This document shows, one piece after another, positions 44,490 through 58,449 of a stretch of 64,000 bases of DNA; positions within the stretch are counted from its first letter, which is position 1, and every line of letters begins with the position of its first letter. The translations under genes were made by a program, and so were the position numbers. Source of the stretch: Fremontodendron californicum (taxonomy: Eukaryota; Streptophyta; Magnoliopsida; Malvales; Malvaceae); the NCBI GenBank assembly GCA_030761205.1, contig JAULJL010000015.1, forward strand, positions 10,111,501-10,175,500, in the 5' to 3' direction. The notes beneath the pieces are model-generated. The model was not told the origin of the DNA, searched no databases, and saw nothing but the letters and a program-made list of their open reading frames with translations.

Positions 44490-47300
44490 GGATTCTTATG
44501 TGACAGTGCAGTTTCTTAGTGTTTCAAATTGCAACAAGAGGCATGATTGGGTACAAGTAATTAACCTAATTCTTGAACACTTCTAGACTTAATGTTACCA
44601 ATGATTTACTATATCTTTTCTTTTTTTAAGAAAATAAATAAAAATAAAACACTTCCCATCAAACATGTACATGTATTTGCAAGAATATTTGGAAGATGAT
44701 AAATAAATTTGAAAAATGCAAGGTCCAACATCTATAATATTATAAAAAAAAATTATTGAATTTGTGTCACTGAATCAAATAACACCAACTCAATTAATGA
44801 AAATATAAAAAAAAATCATTAAATATTAAAAATAAAAAAATAAAGATAATTACGTATTTTAATATTTTATATAATAATTTTTTTTAAAAAAAATTATCTA
44901 TTTACTTTTAAAAAAATTACCAATTTTTCAAAAAATTATTCAATTACAAAAAGTATTCACTAACAAAAGTACTCATTTTTTTATATTTAATTTTTTAAAA
45001 TATAATTTATTATTTTTAAAAAGACATATTCAGTGGAATTTTAGTTTATTTAAAGGAAAGGTAGTAAACTTGAAAGTATTCTCTCCATAACTTGGTGCCT
45101 ATTGAGCAAAACTTTTTGACTTTATTCCATGTGTCACCCCCAACTATGATGTTGCTCACAAGACAAAGTGTTTAAAGGGCTAGAGAACTAGTGTTTCATT
45201 GATACTAAAGAAAATCTTATCATGACTTTATCAACTTAGTTAATTACAAATCGGGTGATGCAGCATGATCCGTCTCATTTGATTCGTATTTTTATCTCGT
45301 CTGATTTTTTTTTATATATAAAAAAAATGTTTATAAATTAGAATTTATTTTATTTTAGTCTGATATATTATTTCATCAAAAAATTGTTTTATGTTAATTT
45401 TTATAAAATACATACTTTTTATATTATTTATCCCTTTGAGATTTTTTGTTAGGCCGGACATGAGGCGGCACTGTGGGACGGGACATTCAATATTTTTCAT
45501 TACAAATTAATACCCTGCAATTAATTTAAATAAGTATGATAATTTTGGATACGATATGAAAATATGACATGAATATAATACATTTAATAAAACACAAAAA
45601 TAATGTAATGAACACAACATAACACGTTTAAATATAATTAATATATATCATATTCGTTTTTAAAATTTTGACACGTTGAATATTGTGTCATTTTCAAGTT
45701 TACACGATTGACAAAAAAAAATTATAAAATATGACACGCATACATAAATTATCAAATTTAAATCTAAATTTCAATGAACCAATCTCTCTCACATATTAAT
45801 TTTAGCTGACATATGTCCTTGATCTTATGGGTTTAAGTCGTTAATATTCGGTCTTTCGTTCTTCATCCATTTTATTACATATAATGGAGGATCCCTTTAT
45901 ATCAAATTAGTTTGGTCCATGAAAATACAAGAATTAATTATGAAATAGAACTGTCTATTTGGTCCGAGCTATTATTTAAATAATAAAAATATTTTAATTA
46001 TAATTTAAATATATTTTAAATAATAAAATATATTTTAAAATTAAATTTAAATAAATAAAATTTTTATTATTCGAATTTGACTTTACTCAATTTAACTCAT
46101 AAGTATCTCTGTTATGAAAGAGAATACTTGATTGACAAATTCAAAATAACAAAAACTATCATTGAAAAAACAATAAAAGTTTTTATTGTTTAATCAAATG
46201 AAAGAAAAAGGGAGATTTCATTAGAGACAAAACTAAAGTGAATAAATAAATAAACACCCATTTTAACGGGAGAGCCTATGCACCAAAAGGAGCTGTTCCA
46301 TCAAGAAAATGAAGAGTGATGGGATGGGAACGGGGGCAAATGGGGTCCACAAATCTTGAATAAAATCAAATCAGGTCCACTTATCTTATCTCACCCATCA
46401 AAGCCACTTTAAGAACATGAAATTCTAGCCTCACTTATCATAAAGTCATATAATCTGATTGGCTCCTAAAGAGGAACTTGATTTTCATTTTGAGAAAGAA
46501 AATAAGAAATTGACTAAAATGAAAAAGAACTATTGGATACAAATACAATATAAGTGGGCATATATTTTTAATAAAAAAATTCACTCAAGACACAATCATG
46601 AACCACACACCACTAATCATCATTACACATCTTTAATCCCATGATTTAAGGGTTTTTTTTTTTTTTTTTATATACAAACAAATAACATTAGCGGAGACAT
46701 ACTATACAACTTTAGACACAATAAAAAAAATAATTAAAATACAATTCAAAATATTACACGACATAAAAAAATAAAATCAACACGATATAAATATACGAAT
46801 ATATCAAAAATTATATAACACGAATTATTAACATATCAAAATTTATATAAATGTATAATACCTTAAACACGATTATAACATGTAAAAATATATGAACATA
46901 ATACAAATACACGAATTATCAAATCTAGTCTATTGAAACAAGTTTGGATAATAAAAAGATTTACTTGTTCAAAATCTGATCTTATTTGATTTGTCCAATT
47001 CAAAAAATCCATTCTCTTATTTAAAATAGTAAAAATTATTTTTATATTTTATAATTAAATTTAAATTAAAAAATATTAATTAAATAATAATCTAAATTTA
47101 AAATATCATACCCAACTCGAGCAGCATGAATAATCCAACATTTGAATAGAAAGCACTTTACAATTTACACCCAAATAGTTTTTTTTTTTTTTTAAATCTT
47201 TCTAATAACTTTAAATACATCCAAAATTTGATATATTCAAGTTTATAATAATTTTTAATTAAAAAATTAAATGAAAATGAAAATCCATCTTAGAATTGAA
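44490..47300. other. AT-rich intergenic DNA with dispersed repeat fragments
   Basis: About 45540-45750 and 46680-46930 hold AACACGAAAA-type words like those at 35110-35400. Around 46260-46480 the DNA is less AT-rich, with CTTATCTTATCTCACC and GATTGGCTCC words reminiscent of a plant promoter, but no gene follows it. The open frame at 46459-46644 has no recognisable content. Confidence 0.45.
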
Positions 47301-47814
47301 ATAAAACAAAGTGCATTTTGTCCAAGAGATTGGTAAGGTAAGGGTGCAACTTTGTATAAATTAGAATTAGCAGAGATTTCTACATCTTCTCTTTCATTTC
47401 ATCTGAACCCTGCATATTTGTTATTAACCTTGTTCTCTTCTTTTAACCAAGAGAAACTGTATATTACATTCTCTTCTAAAGACTCACTCACAGCTCTCTG
47501 CCTGACTTTCTGTGATTACATTAATTAAGTTAAAAAAAAAAAAAGAAAAGGACTTAGACCCTGCTACATATTAGCTTTTCTATATTCATTTTTCTTTGGA
47601 ATCTTCTCCATTGGAAGTAAAATGGAGAATTTCTAGTGTTTCTCTCCTTCAGTTGGTATGAACTATGACGATGCTGTCGGACCGATGATGTTTAGGTGAA
47701 TTTAATAAGGAAAAAAAAAAAAAGGGAAGGAAAAGAAATTCCTGTTGTTGAAGTTCGATCTTCAAACCTCTATGATTCCTGATTTTCCTGTGTCTGAATC
47801 TGAGTCTGAGTTCT

Positions 47815-50800
47815 CTATATAACTGTTGAAATGCCACTCCCTATTGGAGAAGCAAATGGGCTCTCTGGAAGATTGAGTCCTTGGCTGCTGCAAAACAAAT
47901 CAACATCAGAAATGCAATTTTTAATGCCAGTCATGGACAAAATCTAGATCTTTCCAGTCCCTTTAGAACACGAAAAACATGCATAATAATAGCACACTAT
48001 TCTCTGCCCTTGAAATTCATTAGCTTCTCAGAAAAAAAGGCATGAAATGCATAATCTAAAGGTCGCAAAAGCTGTATTTTTATTGATTTACTGATTGCAG
48101 TTTTTAACAATGACTCGAAAAGCAAAACTATCGACATTTGCTGCTTTCAGAAAGGAAAAGAAAATCATACCTATCCTGGTCACTATAATTGGTACTTATA
48201 TGCCTCACTTTTTCCTCACTGGTGGAACCAGTATTCAGAACATTCAACAAATAATTGAAACGCTCTGCGGAAGGGAAATCTGCTTGCTCTGCACAGGCTA
48301 GAACCATAGTTTTTAATAGTTAGAAATAAGGGGTGTAAGGAGACTTGAAGACCATGTTACTCGGATTCGGGTGTAAGTGTCAGATACGGTATGTGTCCGA
48401 TACGGGTATGATCAATTTTTTTTAAGTTTTTTCATGTATTTAGAGGTTCTTTGGAGGGTCACATCTCCATACCTACGTCCAGATATGCATCGGACACGGA
48501 TGTTTGACACAGGTACTTCAAGAAAAATGAAAGAAACCGAAAAATAGTTCATTCACTAAGAGAAATTACTATACCATCTGTGTGCTTCAGCTCATCCATT
48601 GAGTAGCCAAAATAGAAGTGATTAGTCAAATCTTGCTTGGGTGCTAATTGCAACTCTGAGAAACGCCTTCTCTCAAACTCCAGTGTTTGCTCATGATCCT
48701 CAATAAGCTGCTTCCGAAATAATCTCGAATTATCACCAACTCTTGGCACTAATAAAAGGACAGGCAATTCAATGTCGCATCAGAATAAAGCAACCAATAC
48801 TGGAAATAAAAGATAAAAACAATTATCAAATAAATAAAAGTAGTATATATTAACGAATTAAAAGAGATAGTAACTTGATTGAAGCTCCGTATCTTCATCT
48901 ATAAAGTGTGGACTGTAATACATAGGATGCTGTAATTTCTCGGTATACTTCCTGCAAAAAGGAGAAGGAGAAAAAAAATCTGTAAGCATCAATGTGTCTT
49001 TGAAAACTAAACACAAAAAAAAAAAGTAAATAGTGCAGCACACCATGGTGAACTTGAGAAAAATAATTGTTGCATACTTGCATTATAAGGCAAAAACATT
49101 GATAAGATACTTATCCAATAAGATAATCACACAGCAACAAATAAGTTAAAAAATAACTCAAAACTTTTAATTCAGTAGTATTCTCAAAAAAGGTTTATCA
49201 GTTGAAACTGGTACTTAACCCAGTTAGTTTATGTAATCACCCTTAAAAGATGGCATCTAACAGATATGGAGTTCAAATCCTAACATTTGCAACACCTTCC
49301 CTTATTTCCAGACTGCGGCCTTCTTTGTACCAAAAAAAGGTTTATCAGATATTAGAAGTCTATAATCTCCGGGATGGAAGAAACAAAGCAAATCATTTCG
49401 CCCTACCAGTTTAGTTAAGAAGGAAAGTAGTTAAGAAACAAAACAAAAGTTGCATGCTTTAGTGATTACAAAAACCAGGTGGAAGAATAAAGTTAGTGTG
49501 AACAAAGGAACACAACCCGGCTTTTGTTTTTCAACATCATCTGTATTTATGGCTTGACACTCACATCCAAATCCGAGTAATATAGCTTTTGTGCCAAGAA
49601 TATGACTTGGATACTCTTGCCATAAATACAGATGATGTTGAAAAATTAACCTTTTGTATCTCTCTAATTGCCAAAAGCATTAATTTTTAGCCTATTAATG
49701 CTTTTGGCAATTAGAGAGATACAAAAGGTTAATTTTTCAACATCATCTGTATTTATGGCAAGAGTATCCAAGTCATATTCTTGGCACAAAAGCTATATTA
49801 CTCGGATTTGGATGTGAGTGTCAAACACGGGTATATTTGATTTATTCTACGTTTTTTCATTTTTTTCATGTATTTGGAAGGTTCTTGGGGGATCACATCT
49901 CCATACCCATATCTGAATATGTGTCGGATACGAGTTCTTCAAAAAAAATGAAGAGTCGGAGCAACATAGCAGAAAAGCACTCCTTTACCGAAACAAACTC
50001 CTATGATTACTTTTGCCTTATGTTCCAAGGTTTCAGTACATCTCTCTGATCTTAGCAAACATTATTGGTGCTGAATTTGGAAATAATTGCACTACCTTGT
50101 TCACATTCTGGCCGAGTATGACAATGATGTTGCAAGAAAAGACAAAATGAAAAATATAAATTCTAAAACAGTAATTATCAAAATTCCCAAGAATCACAAC
50201 AAGCTGCCCATAAAACAACTGCAATTGGAATCCGTACAATGTCTACAGAAGGCAACCGCACCAATTGTAGCACTCATCGGAATTAAAAATTTGTTGGTTT
50301 GCATATAAAGATGGCAACCAGGTCAGGAAGAACATGAAGAGTGAAGCACACATCACAAATCCAGCCTTTGAGTTTGCACCCCAAGTTTTTAATATAAACA
50401 AGATCGACCTAAATATATCCCCTTGCTAATTTGCACCCTCAACGAGCATATTTTACTCAAAATTAGAATAATTCTCACCACTAGGACATCCCAACAAATA
50501 GTCAAATGCTAATGTAGGATGCAAATGCTAACAAATGGTTGAAGTTTGGGGCAGAAATATATTGAATTTGAAGTTTAAAGTGTAAATTGACAATCAACTT
50601 ATTATGGCATACAGGCAGTGATGCATATTTACCCTGAATATGAAACAAAGAGAGATAAGGTTCAAGTAAACCCCAATCTTTAGTCAAATCTATTAACTAA
50701 TGTCGCCGACCCACCAAATGCTTTATGTTTAAAATCATCATCATGGTCACAAAATTCTGAAACAGATATTCTGGTGGGGATCCAAATCAAGAACAAGCAA

Positions 50801-52401
50801 ATTATCAGAAACTCAACAATGTGCATTATATATTAGAATAGAAGTATAGATTCAACAAGATGAAGTACTAGAGGATATGATAATTTTATCTGTAATGGAG
50901 CTGGAAACTTTACCTGTCAACAAGCCTTGACTTTTCCCTATAAGGTTTCACCAGAACACGAGCCCCGCATACAAAATGAGGATTTCCTTTAGCCAAAATT
51001 TGCTTCACTGTCTCTGCATAAACAAAAGTGACAAACCCGAACATCCTCTTCTGTTGGCATGGAATCCTAACATCTTGCACAGGTCCGAATTTGCTATAAA
51101 ACAATTTAAAAGAAAAAACATATAAAATTTAGAATGAAAATACCAAATTCAGAACATATACCAAACTCATTATGATTGATTTTCTTACTTAAAGTAGTTG
51201 GAAACGTCTTGTTCTGTAAAGGTACTTTCAGCTGGAAAGGTAAGATATATCTGCCTCGAACCGGCAACTATTGCACCAGGATCATTCCTCTCGCCAGCAT
51301 ACTCCATGTACTTTGGAGCATCTTCTGCCAATATCACTGCGTGCTGCCCATGAGGCCTGTAAATAAAAATGACAGTTAAATACAATTTTTTATTTTCTAA
51401 TTGTGTAAATGCAAGATCCAACATAAACACAAGATTCAGATATTGCACCTGTCAATGAGACGAATGCTGTTCTTCAATCGAGCAAGAAGTTTCGTCAGAC
51501 TATAACCAGCCTTACCGTGTCTTTGGCTCTCTGTAAGATACCCCTCAGCCTGAAGTGTCTTCCCATACTTCTCATAATACAACATCGGCAAAGAGGCAAT
51601 AGAGACAGGCAACCCTCTCCTCGCTTTTAGAAGCTCGGAGAGCTCCAATTCTAGCTTTTCAAGAGTCCTAGGAGAGATTACATGATCATCATTCGCAACC
51701 TCATTTGAGTTCAGGCTGAAAAGCTGAGAAAAGCTCTCTGGCATAGGATGGCCATGGAAGTACCTACAATTGTTTCCATGCTTACAGAACCCTTTGTTGA
51801 AGTAATGGCAAATCTTAACAGGAAATTCAGGCAAGCTTGGGGACCTCCGGCTGGTTCTTGCACCCAATGCAGGTTCCAAATAATAGTAATTACTCAAAAA
51901 CTCGGAACTAACAGAATTGGCAGATTCTAACTGATCTTCCATATTCAAGAAATGCTGCATTTGGTTTTGGAGGCGATAATCTTCAGCAACAGCATCTGAG
52001 TACCCTGGTGGTACAAATTCTAAATTGTTGACATGTTGATCAGCAGTCACTGGGGGATCCCAGAAAGGAGTTGCAGCAGCTCTTCTAGTTGCAGGAGTCG
52101 AAACTGCGCGCGATGAAGCAGGGGAATATGGTGTGAACTGCACAGGGAGATCGGTGAGAGGGGTTTGGCTCACCTGAGAGGGTGAGATTGGCACAGAAAC
52201 AGCTGCTTTGTTTAAGCTGAGTTCAGATTTGGCTTTGTGGATCAAAGAGTGGAGCAAAGCATCAGGGCCAAAGGCCAAACGGATCATGTCCCGGTCCCCA
52301 TGGTCTTGTAAAAGAAGATAACCAATAATTTTAGAGACATTTTCAGGCTCTAGCTGTTGGATTCTATTGTAAACAACTTTGGTCGATTCTGTAAAATCCA
52401 T
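47815..52401 (-). CDS. CCCH zinc finger, LOTUS-like and RRM protein (AtC3H18-like)
   Basis: Seven exons with consistent splice sites and phases: 52401-51449, 51356-51189, 51093-50914, 48951-48875, 48748-48575, 48297-48171 and 47887-47815, giving 583 residues. Start MDFTESTKVVYNRIQQLEPE with an MLLE-like N-terminus (EPENVSKIIGYLLLQDHG). A CCCH finger C198-X7-C206-X5-C212-X3-H216 follows. A LOTUS/OST-HTH-like segment comes next (LTKLLARLKNSIRLIDRPHG). The RRM has RNP2 IYLTFP and RNP1 KRMFGFVTF, then a conserved tail (MPRVGDNSRLFRKQ). The family binds RNA and is thought to act in post-transcriptional control. The last acceptor is a NAGNAG (47884/47887), so two isoforms differing by one residue are possible. 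Intron 3 (50913-48952) holds the 129-bp palindrome. Confidence 0.93.
48350..48535. repeat. Dispersed repeat with TCGGATTCGGGTGT / TCGGACACGG words
   Basis: Lies within intron 5 of the CCCH gene. A relative is at 49795-49960 in intron 3 (shared: ACTCGGATT-GG, TTTTTTCATGTATTT, GG-TCACATCTCCATACC, GTCGGA-AC). Such sequences recur in many plant introns and intergenic regions. Confidence 0.65.
49556..49822. repeat. Perfect 129-bp inverted repeat with 9-nt loop
   Basis: Arm 49556-49684 (GACACTCACATCCAAATCCG...) and arm 49694-49822 (...CGGATTTGGATGTGAGTGTC) are exact reverse complements by my reading; spacer TTTTAGCCT at 49685-49693. Lies in intron 3 of the CCCH gene. A further partial copy of TTTTTCAACATCATCTGTAT lies just left of the left arm at about 49528. 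Confidence 0.9.
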
Positions 52402-52417
52402 TCTCAGTTTCTCAACC

Positions 52418-53524
52418 CTGCAAGTGCAAGTAAATACATAAACAAATGCACCTATGGAAAACAGTCAACACCCCAAAATATACAAGCCACTAACAGAGAG
52501 AGAGAGAGAGAGAGAGGCGGGTATAAAAGGACTATAATGAAATAATTGCAAATGGAAGAAGGGAAAATAAGCCTGGAAAAAGATACCAATACATCTGATT
52601 CTATAGACAAGGAAAAAAGCCACCAACATTATCTGTACGGAATTACCATTTCCCTTATCTTTCAGGACCAAAAATAGCATTAACATTAATACTTATATGG
52701 AATGACCACAAAGTTCAAACCAATATGGCTAAGAAAAGGGATGGATCCAGGTAAAAAGTAAAGAAATGACAGCAAAATCAAAGCCTAATATAAGTAGAGA
52801 AAAGCTGGAAATTTTTGCCAGTTACAGAATAGCTAATTAGCTACATCAACGTCTGTATTTAGCATAACAGGTAACATAAAATTGACTTTGAACCAAATTA
52901 TGACTTAAAATATTAACCATAAAACCAAGAGAGAAGAAAAAAAATAAAAAATTAAACTTGGAATAGTTCTAATGATTGGATTTGAAGAAATTATGAAACC
53001 CCAAAAAAGAAAACTACAGAGGAGAGTTAGCAAATATTAACTCTTTCCTTTTTTTCCCCCTTAAATCTTCTCCTTTCCCATTAAAGAGAAACTCATTTTT
53101 TTCTCCAACAAATACTCCCGCAAATTGAACACTTTTGGTTATTAATTTACAAGCATTTTTTTTCAAACAGGACCATTTTCAAAATTCATAGGCATTAACC
53201 AGTAAGAAAAAAAGGGGGCCACAATATTCATAGTTTCTGCTTGTTTTTCTCTTTGAACACAACCAATGAACTACGTACTGAAAATGTATTTCATAGCAGA
53301 AAAACAGAAGTTAAACACAGTTGAAAGAGAAAAATATGAACCAGACTTTATGAAAACTGAATATCTAGTCATTTTAAGAACACTTGAACCAAATTTCTTT
53401 GAAAACCCAAGTCGGAAAACACAAATTTTACCAGAATTAACCATTACAAAGAAACCAAAAAAAAAAGTCCATTGGAAAAGCAGACTCTGAAAGCTTTTTT
53501 TTTTATAGCAAAGATCTAACATAC
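52418..53524 (-). other. Probable 5'-UTR intron of the CCCH gene
   Basis: On the minus strand a donor TGG|GTATGT at 53524 and an acceptor CACTTGCAG ending at 52418, 17 nt before the ATG. Contains a (GA)n run at 52494-52516. The presumptive first exon lies between 53525 and about 53875 and a TATATATAA-like box is near 53907-53917. Inferred from signals. Confidence 0.5.
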
Positions 53525-53999
53525 CCACCAAATCTTAACAGGCTTCTGAAGATGAAGAAAACACAAATAATCAAACGAACCAATCCAAGGCCTCAAATTC
53601 TTCCATGGCCATCATTATTTTCTACCCTCTTTCTTTTTCTCTCTCTCTTGGAGTTCTCTTTCTTTCTTTTTTGCTCCTACTACTATAATTTTATCTTCTT
53701 CTTTCTGCTAATCTACAATTCTTAATTCTCCCCTAGAAACGTCACCCTTCTTAAAAATAAAATTGCCAAAATGACAGAAAGGATAGCCTTTAAAGGGCGC
53801 CTTGTCTTTAGTTCAAATCAAGACACAAATAAATAAATATATACTCATTTTCCCATACCTCTACTTCTCTCCTCTCTCTGAAAAAAAATCACATAAAAAA
53901 AAATTATATATATTACTAGTAGTAGTAAAGAGGAAATAACTTTGATTGACTTTATTTATTTAATTTATAATTAAAAAAAGTCACTACTTTCCCAATTGA

Positions 54000-56900
54000 T
54001 GATGTTGTTGTTGCTGTCGCTCTTATATTTTTCTTTTACTAAAAAAAATTTCCAAATGTTTTCTTGTTGCCACATATTTTTAATATTTATTTATTATATA
54101 AAAGAAATTAAATATTTAATATATTATTATTTTATTATTATAAATTCCAGGTTGTAGTTGTCGTTACAGAAAATTGCGGGAATTTTATTGAAAATGCGCC
54201 TGGATTTCCGAAACAGTTCTGTCGTTTGAAATGACTTTATTACCCTTATTCATTTTTAGAAATGCCCATGCACGCCCTTGTTTGGTTATTTTATTTTATT
54301 TATGACAATAAAAAAAGAAATTAAATCAACTTTTTCGGAAATATCTATGCGGCGGGCAAACTGGCCAGCTTTATATAAAAACTCGAACTTCGTTTTGTCT
54401 TGGTACTGCTTGAGAAGCGAAAAGATAAGATGTGTTATGTATGCCCCATGAATTGAAGATTTCAATCTCACCCGTTGGATCAATCGTCCTCCTTTGGGTC
54501 TAGTAAATCAGATGAACGGCTGTGATTAATTCTTCTGAAATTTACCAGAGCATGTTTGCCACGTGTCTGATCCGGGCAAAAATACAGTTTGATTCTAGGT
54601 GTTGCGCGAAATATGAATAATCACAGGAAATCACAACCCCAAAGATTAGATGAGGCCCACATCATCCGGTAGCCCATTTCCTACTTGGCACGTATGGACC
54701 CCACTTTCCTCCCTTAAGTTCACTTCCCCGTGATTGGTGCTCTCTCAGTCCTCACTCCTCAGTAACTTTTTTGTTTTTTGACTCAAAATAAAATGATAAA
54801 AGATTTTTTTTTTAATTTATTTCAAATTTGGCTATGCAAAATAAATAAAAAGGGAAAAGAACAAAAGGTAGGAAAGGTCAAACTGGTAAAAGCAAAAAAG
54901 AGAAGGGTAATTACGATAAAAATGAAAATTAGAATAGATGGTGACCGGTTCAACCGGCAGGAAAATTGGGATTGTCAGTACCCTCAACAGCTTAGATTTT
55001 GAAGAATCCAATCTGATTTTGCGTTTCAGATCGACAAAAAAAAAGTTTAGATTGTTATGGCTCTCAGTTAGAATCGGGACTTTTTGTTATACTTCCGGTA
55101 ATTTACCGGTTTTTTCACTTCTCTTAAGCTAAACCATATTGCTAATACTTTCAATTTATGTCTTTCTTGCCACTTTAACCCAAAAAAAAAAATTAATATT
55201 TTGTAAATTGTCACAGTATGAAGCAAAATTTGTATCCTCTAAGCTTGTTTATACAGTAAAATCTTGATAAATTAATAATTTTGATTAATTAATAAAATTT
55301 TACACTTTAAATTCAGATCAATGTATTAAAATAATAACCTCGTTAAATATATAAAATAATACTTTTTTAGACCCAACAAATATATTAATCAATAATTTTT
55401 ATTTTTTTAAAAAATATATAAAAGTTCATATAGAAAATTAAGTTGCCTTCTCATTTAAAGCTCCTCTAAAAATATACATTTAAAATTGTTTGTAATTCTT
55501 TATACTTAAATCAAACTGGATTTAATTTTTAATTTTTTGCAATGCACACACCATATGTGTTACATACTTTTTATGTTTGTATTTTTGCAATACACACAAC
55601 ATTAAGTACATTATTTCCATGTTGTACCAAGTAATTTTCTAGGTAAATATTAATTGTTGATTCTATCTAATGCATTTTCATTTATAAGTCATTCATGTAT
55701 CTTAGTAAAAAAAAAAAATATACATGTATAAAAATAGAAAACATAAAATTGTTTATAAATTAATAAATATTAATTTATCTATAATTAAATAATCTCTTTA
55801 AAATAATATTTTTTTACTCTCAATAGTATTATTTTATAGAGATTTTACTATACATTAAAGTCTTAACATATGCAATTATCTAATACTAATTTCAGTTTAA
55901 AATTTGAGTGATTTTCAATAATGTGTTTGCATTTAGGTTTCATTTGGATCTAACCGAAACCACTATATGATCTAATTAGAACACATTTTTATTCAATAGT
56001 CTCGTGATTATTTATTTGGATAATATGACGTGGCACGGTGGAGATCAAATCCACCGTGTTACACCCACTTTTTTTCACTAGACCTTTAAAGTTCAATGAA
56101 AAATAATTGCCCCGTCATACCTATCTTTTCCAAAATATCTTAGTTTCTATTCCCTTTTTTTTTTTACCCTGGTGGTTATTACGTATGGACGAAAATGTCT
56201 TTTCCACTTAGTCTTTTTTTGTTTCATTTTTTTGTTTTTTATTTTTTATTTAAAAATTGTGAAACAATTTTGTTAATTTAATATAATAAATAAAATTTAT
56301 TATTATATAATAAATTAATAAATATATAAATTTATTATTAAATAATTAATATGAGTTAATTAAAAAATAGATAACTACATGAAAAATAAAGAAAAAAAAT
56401 ATTATTTGATATATTACTATCATTTTTTTTTATTTTCAATTATTTATTAATAAAATTATTATTTTACATAAAATTAATTTAAGTATTTTTTAATTATTTA
56501 TCAATTTAATAAATGCCAAATCACTTTAAAAAATTATATTATATACAAATTTTAATCTAATATCGTTAATTATCTTCTTTTTTTTTACTACAATCCACCT
56601 TGCTGTCATTGTTATTCTTACATCCAAACAATATTTCATCATTGATTTTTAATCTCATTTTTATAAATATCCAACCCCACCGCTACAATAATTAATTTCA
56701 TTATTATCTTTGTTTTTAATCTTACAAAAATCAATCTCATCAAATCTAAATAGGTGACTAATTACTAAGTTTTGCACAATATTCAAAGAACATAAATAGT
56801 GGCTCCAAGAGTTGATTAGTGAATATCCTTTTGTAATTTTTGATGATTAGATTTTTTTGAAATTATTAATTTGAAGCAAAAGGCTTAATTCATAAGCCTC

Positions 56901-58140
56901 GTTAATAGGGTTGGTTGATAAATCCGAGACTACATATATAATAGGTTTGAAAATGAATATTCCGTGTGTAAAACGTTGCTTAATCCACGGGCTGCCAAAG
57001 TTCCATAACTTTGTTCTTAATCTCAATAACTAATTGCTGTAATCACATCGAAAAATGAAAAATCATTAATTAACAAATTGGTTAGGGACCCTCACGTTTT
57101 AATTAGTGGGCCAAATCGGCAAATCAATACAATACAAGTAACTAAAAGACATTTTTGCAATTGAAAAAAAAAAAGGAGGGTTGCCCCAACGGTCAACCCC
57201 TTTATCATGTCAATCTTAATTTATAAATATTTTTTAAAAAAAATTCTACTAGTAAAATGTACAACTAACCCAAAGTAAGCTTAATTATATGTTTAATTAA
57301 GAATGATTAAGGCTTGTGATTTAGACACCTTAATCATTATCAACCTACATAATAATTAATAATAAGTAGGTGATGTTACATGTTTTTTATTTTATAAATC
57401 ATTGATAATTTGGACGCGTAATGGAAGCTATCGTATTGTGATTATCTTTTTTTCACTAAACCCTAAAAATAATGCAATGAAAGACCATCCATCAAAATGA
57501 ATTGAAATTGGATGCAATTGCTGTGTGAAAAAAGAATTACTACATGATCATAGCAATGACATATTATCTAACTAATTTTCGGCTAGTTTTTTTAATGATA
57601 TTTCATGTATAAGTAGAAATTCTGATAATAAGTTAATAACCATAATAAAAACCCTCAACATACATATGATAAACTTTTACATTTGTTAGAAGAAATTGAT
57701 TACAAATCAAATAGATGTATATAATTAGAGAAAATATAATAGTACATTATAAAATTAAAACAAATTAACTTACACATAATAAAAACTAATTTGAGGTAGA
57801 GCCTAAAAATCTTAAAACTTTTACTTGTCAACATTGAAATAAAATAAAAATCATTTAGAAAATATTTTGCCCATGGTTGTACCAAAAAAAGTTTCCCAAT
57901 AAAACGCTAAAGAAATGTATATCCATGGGTTGTATCCAAAACAAAGTTATTCACAGTTTCATTAAATATGGTATTATAGTATAAATATTTAAAAATATGT
58001 TAATTTATTTATATATTATAATTTAATAAAAGAAGAAAAAAATTAAATTATTAAAAATTAAATAATAATATATTTGTTTAAATTTTTTTAGAAAAAAAAA
58101 TATGAGCAGGTTTAAAAGCGGGCTTGAACTACCCATTTAA
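54000..58140. other. Intergenic DNA beyond the CCCH promoter
   Basis: A G-box GCCACGTGTC at about 54557-54566 and a stretch of balanced composition (54450-54770) look like promoter DNA. Further right it is AT-rich with no gene or RNA I can recognise; short open frames (54778-55132, 57700-57885) lack domains. Confidence 0.45.
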
Positions 58141-58143
58141 AAA

Positions 58144-58449
58144 TGTTAAAGTGGTATTATCTCATAATGGTTAAATTCTAAATTGCATGTGGTCTTATAT
58201 TAAAGTTGGACCCCTCTACATATTACCAATTGATTGTGGGTTGGATGCTTATTACGGTATCAGAACTTAGGTTATGTTCCTCCTTCTGAGTTTATCACGT
58301 GGTAGGCTATTCTGTCTCCGCCTACACGTGATGGGATCTGTTAAAGTGTTGTTATCTCACATCAGTTAAATTCTAGATTACTTGTAATCTTATATTAATG
58401 TTGGACCCATTCACATATTATCAATTGATTTTATGTTGGATATTAAATA
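58144..58449 (+). mobile_element. Probable TRIM-like miniature LTR element
   Basis: Two direct repeats starting TGTTAAAGTG (58144-about 58254 and 58339-about 58449) share TTATCTCA, GTTAAATTCTA, GTTGGACCC and CAATTGATT. The 84-bp centre starts CGGTATCAGAAC, one step from the initiator tRNA-Met primer site TGGTATCAGAGC, and ends with purine-rich GTGATGGGATC. Two very short LTRs with such a primer site are the definition of TRIM elements. Target duplication not clear. Confidence 0.6.

Noticed and set aside
46260..46480. Promoter-like DNA with CTTATC and ATTGG words
   Set aside because: No gene follows on the plus strand; it could be a promoter relic but I cannot support it.
49528..49960. A microRNA gene
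   Set aside because: The hairpin is perfect and 129 bp long, unlike a mature plant miRNA precursor; kept only as a palindrome finding.
54778..55132. Short Lys-rich frames
   Set aside because: A-rich composition, overlapping frames, no homology signal.
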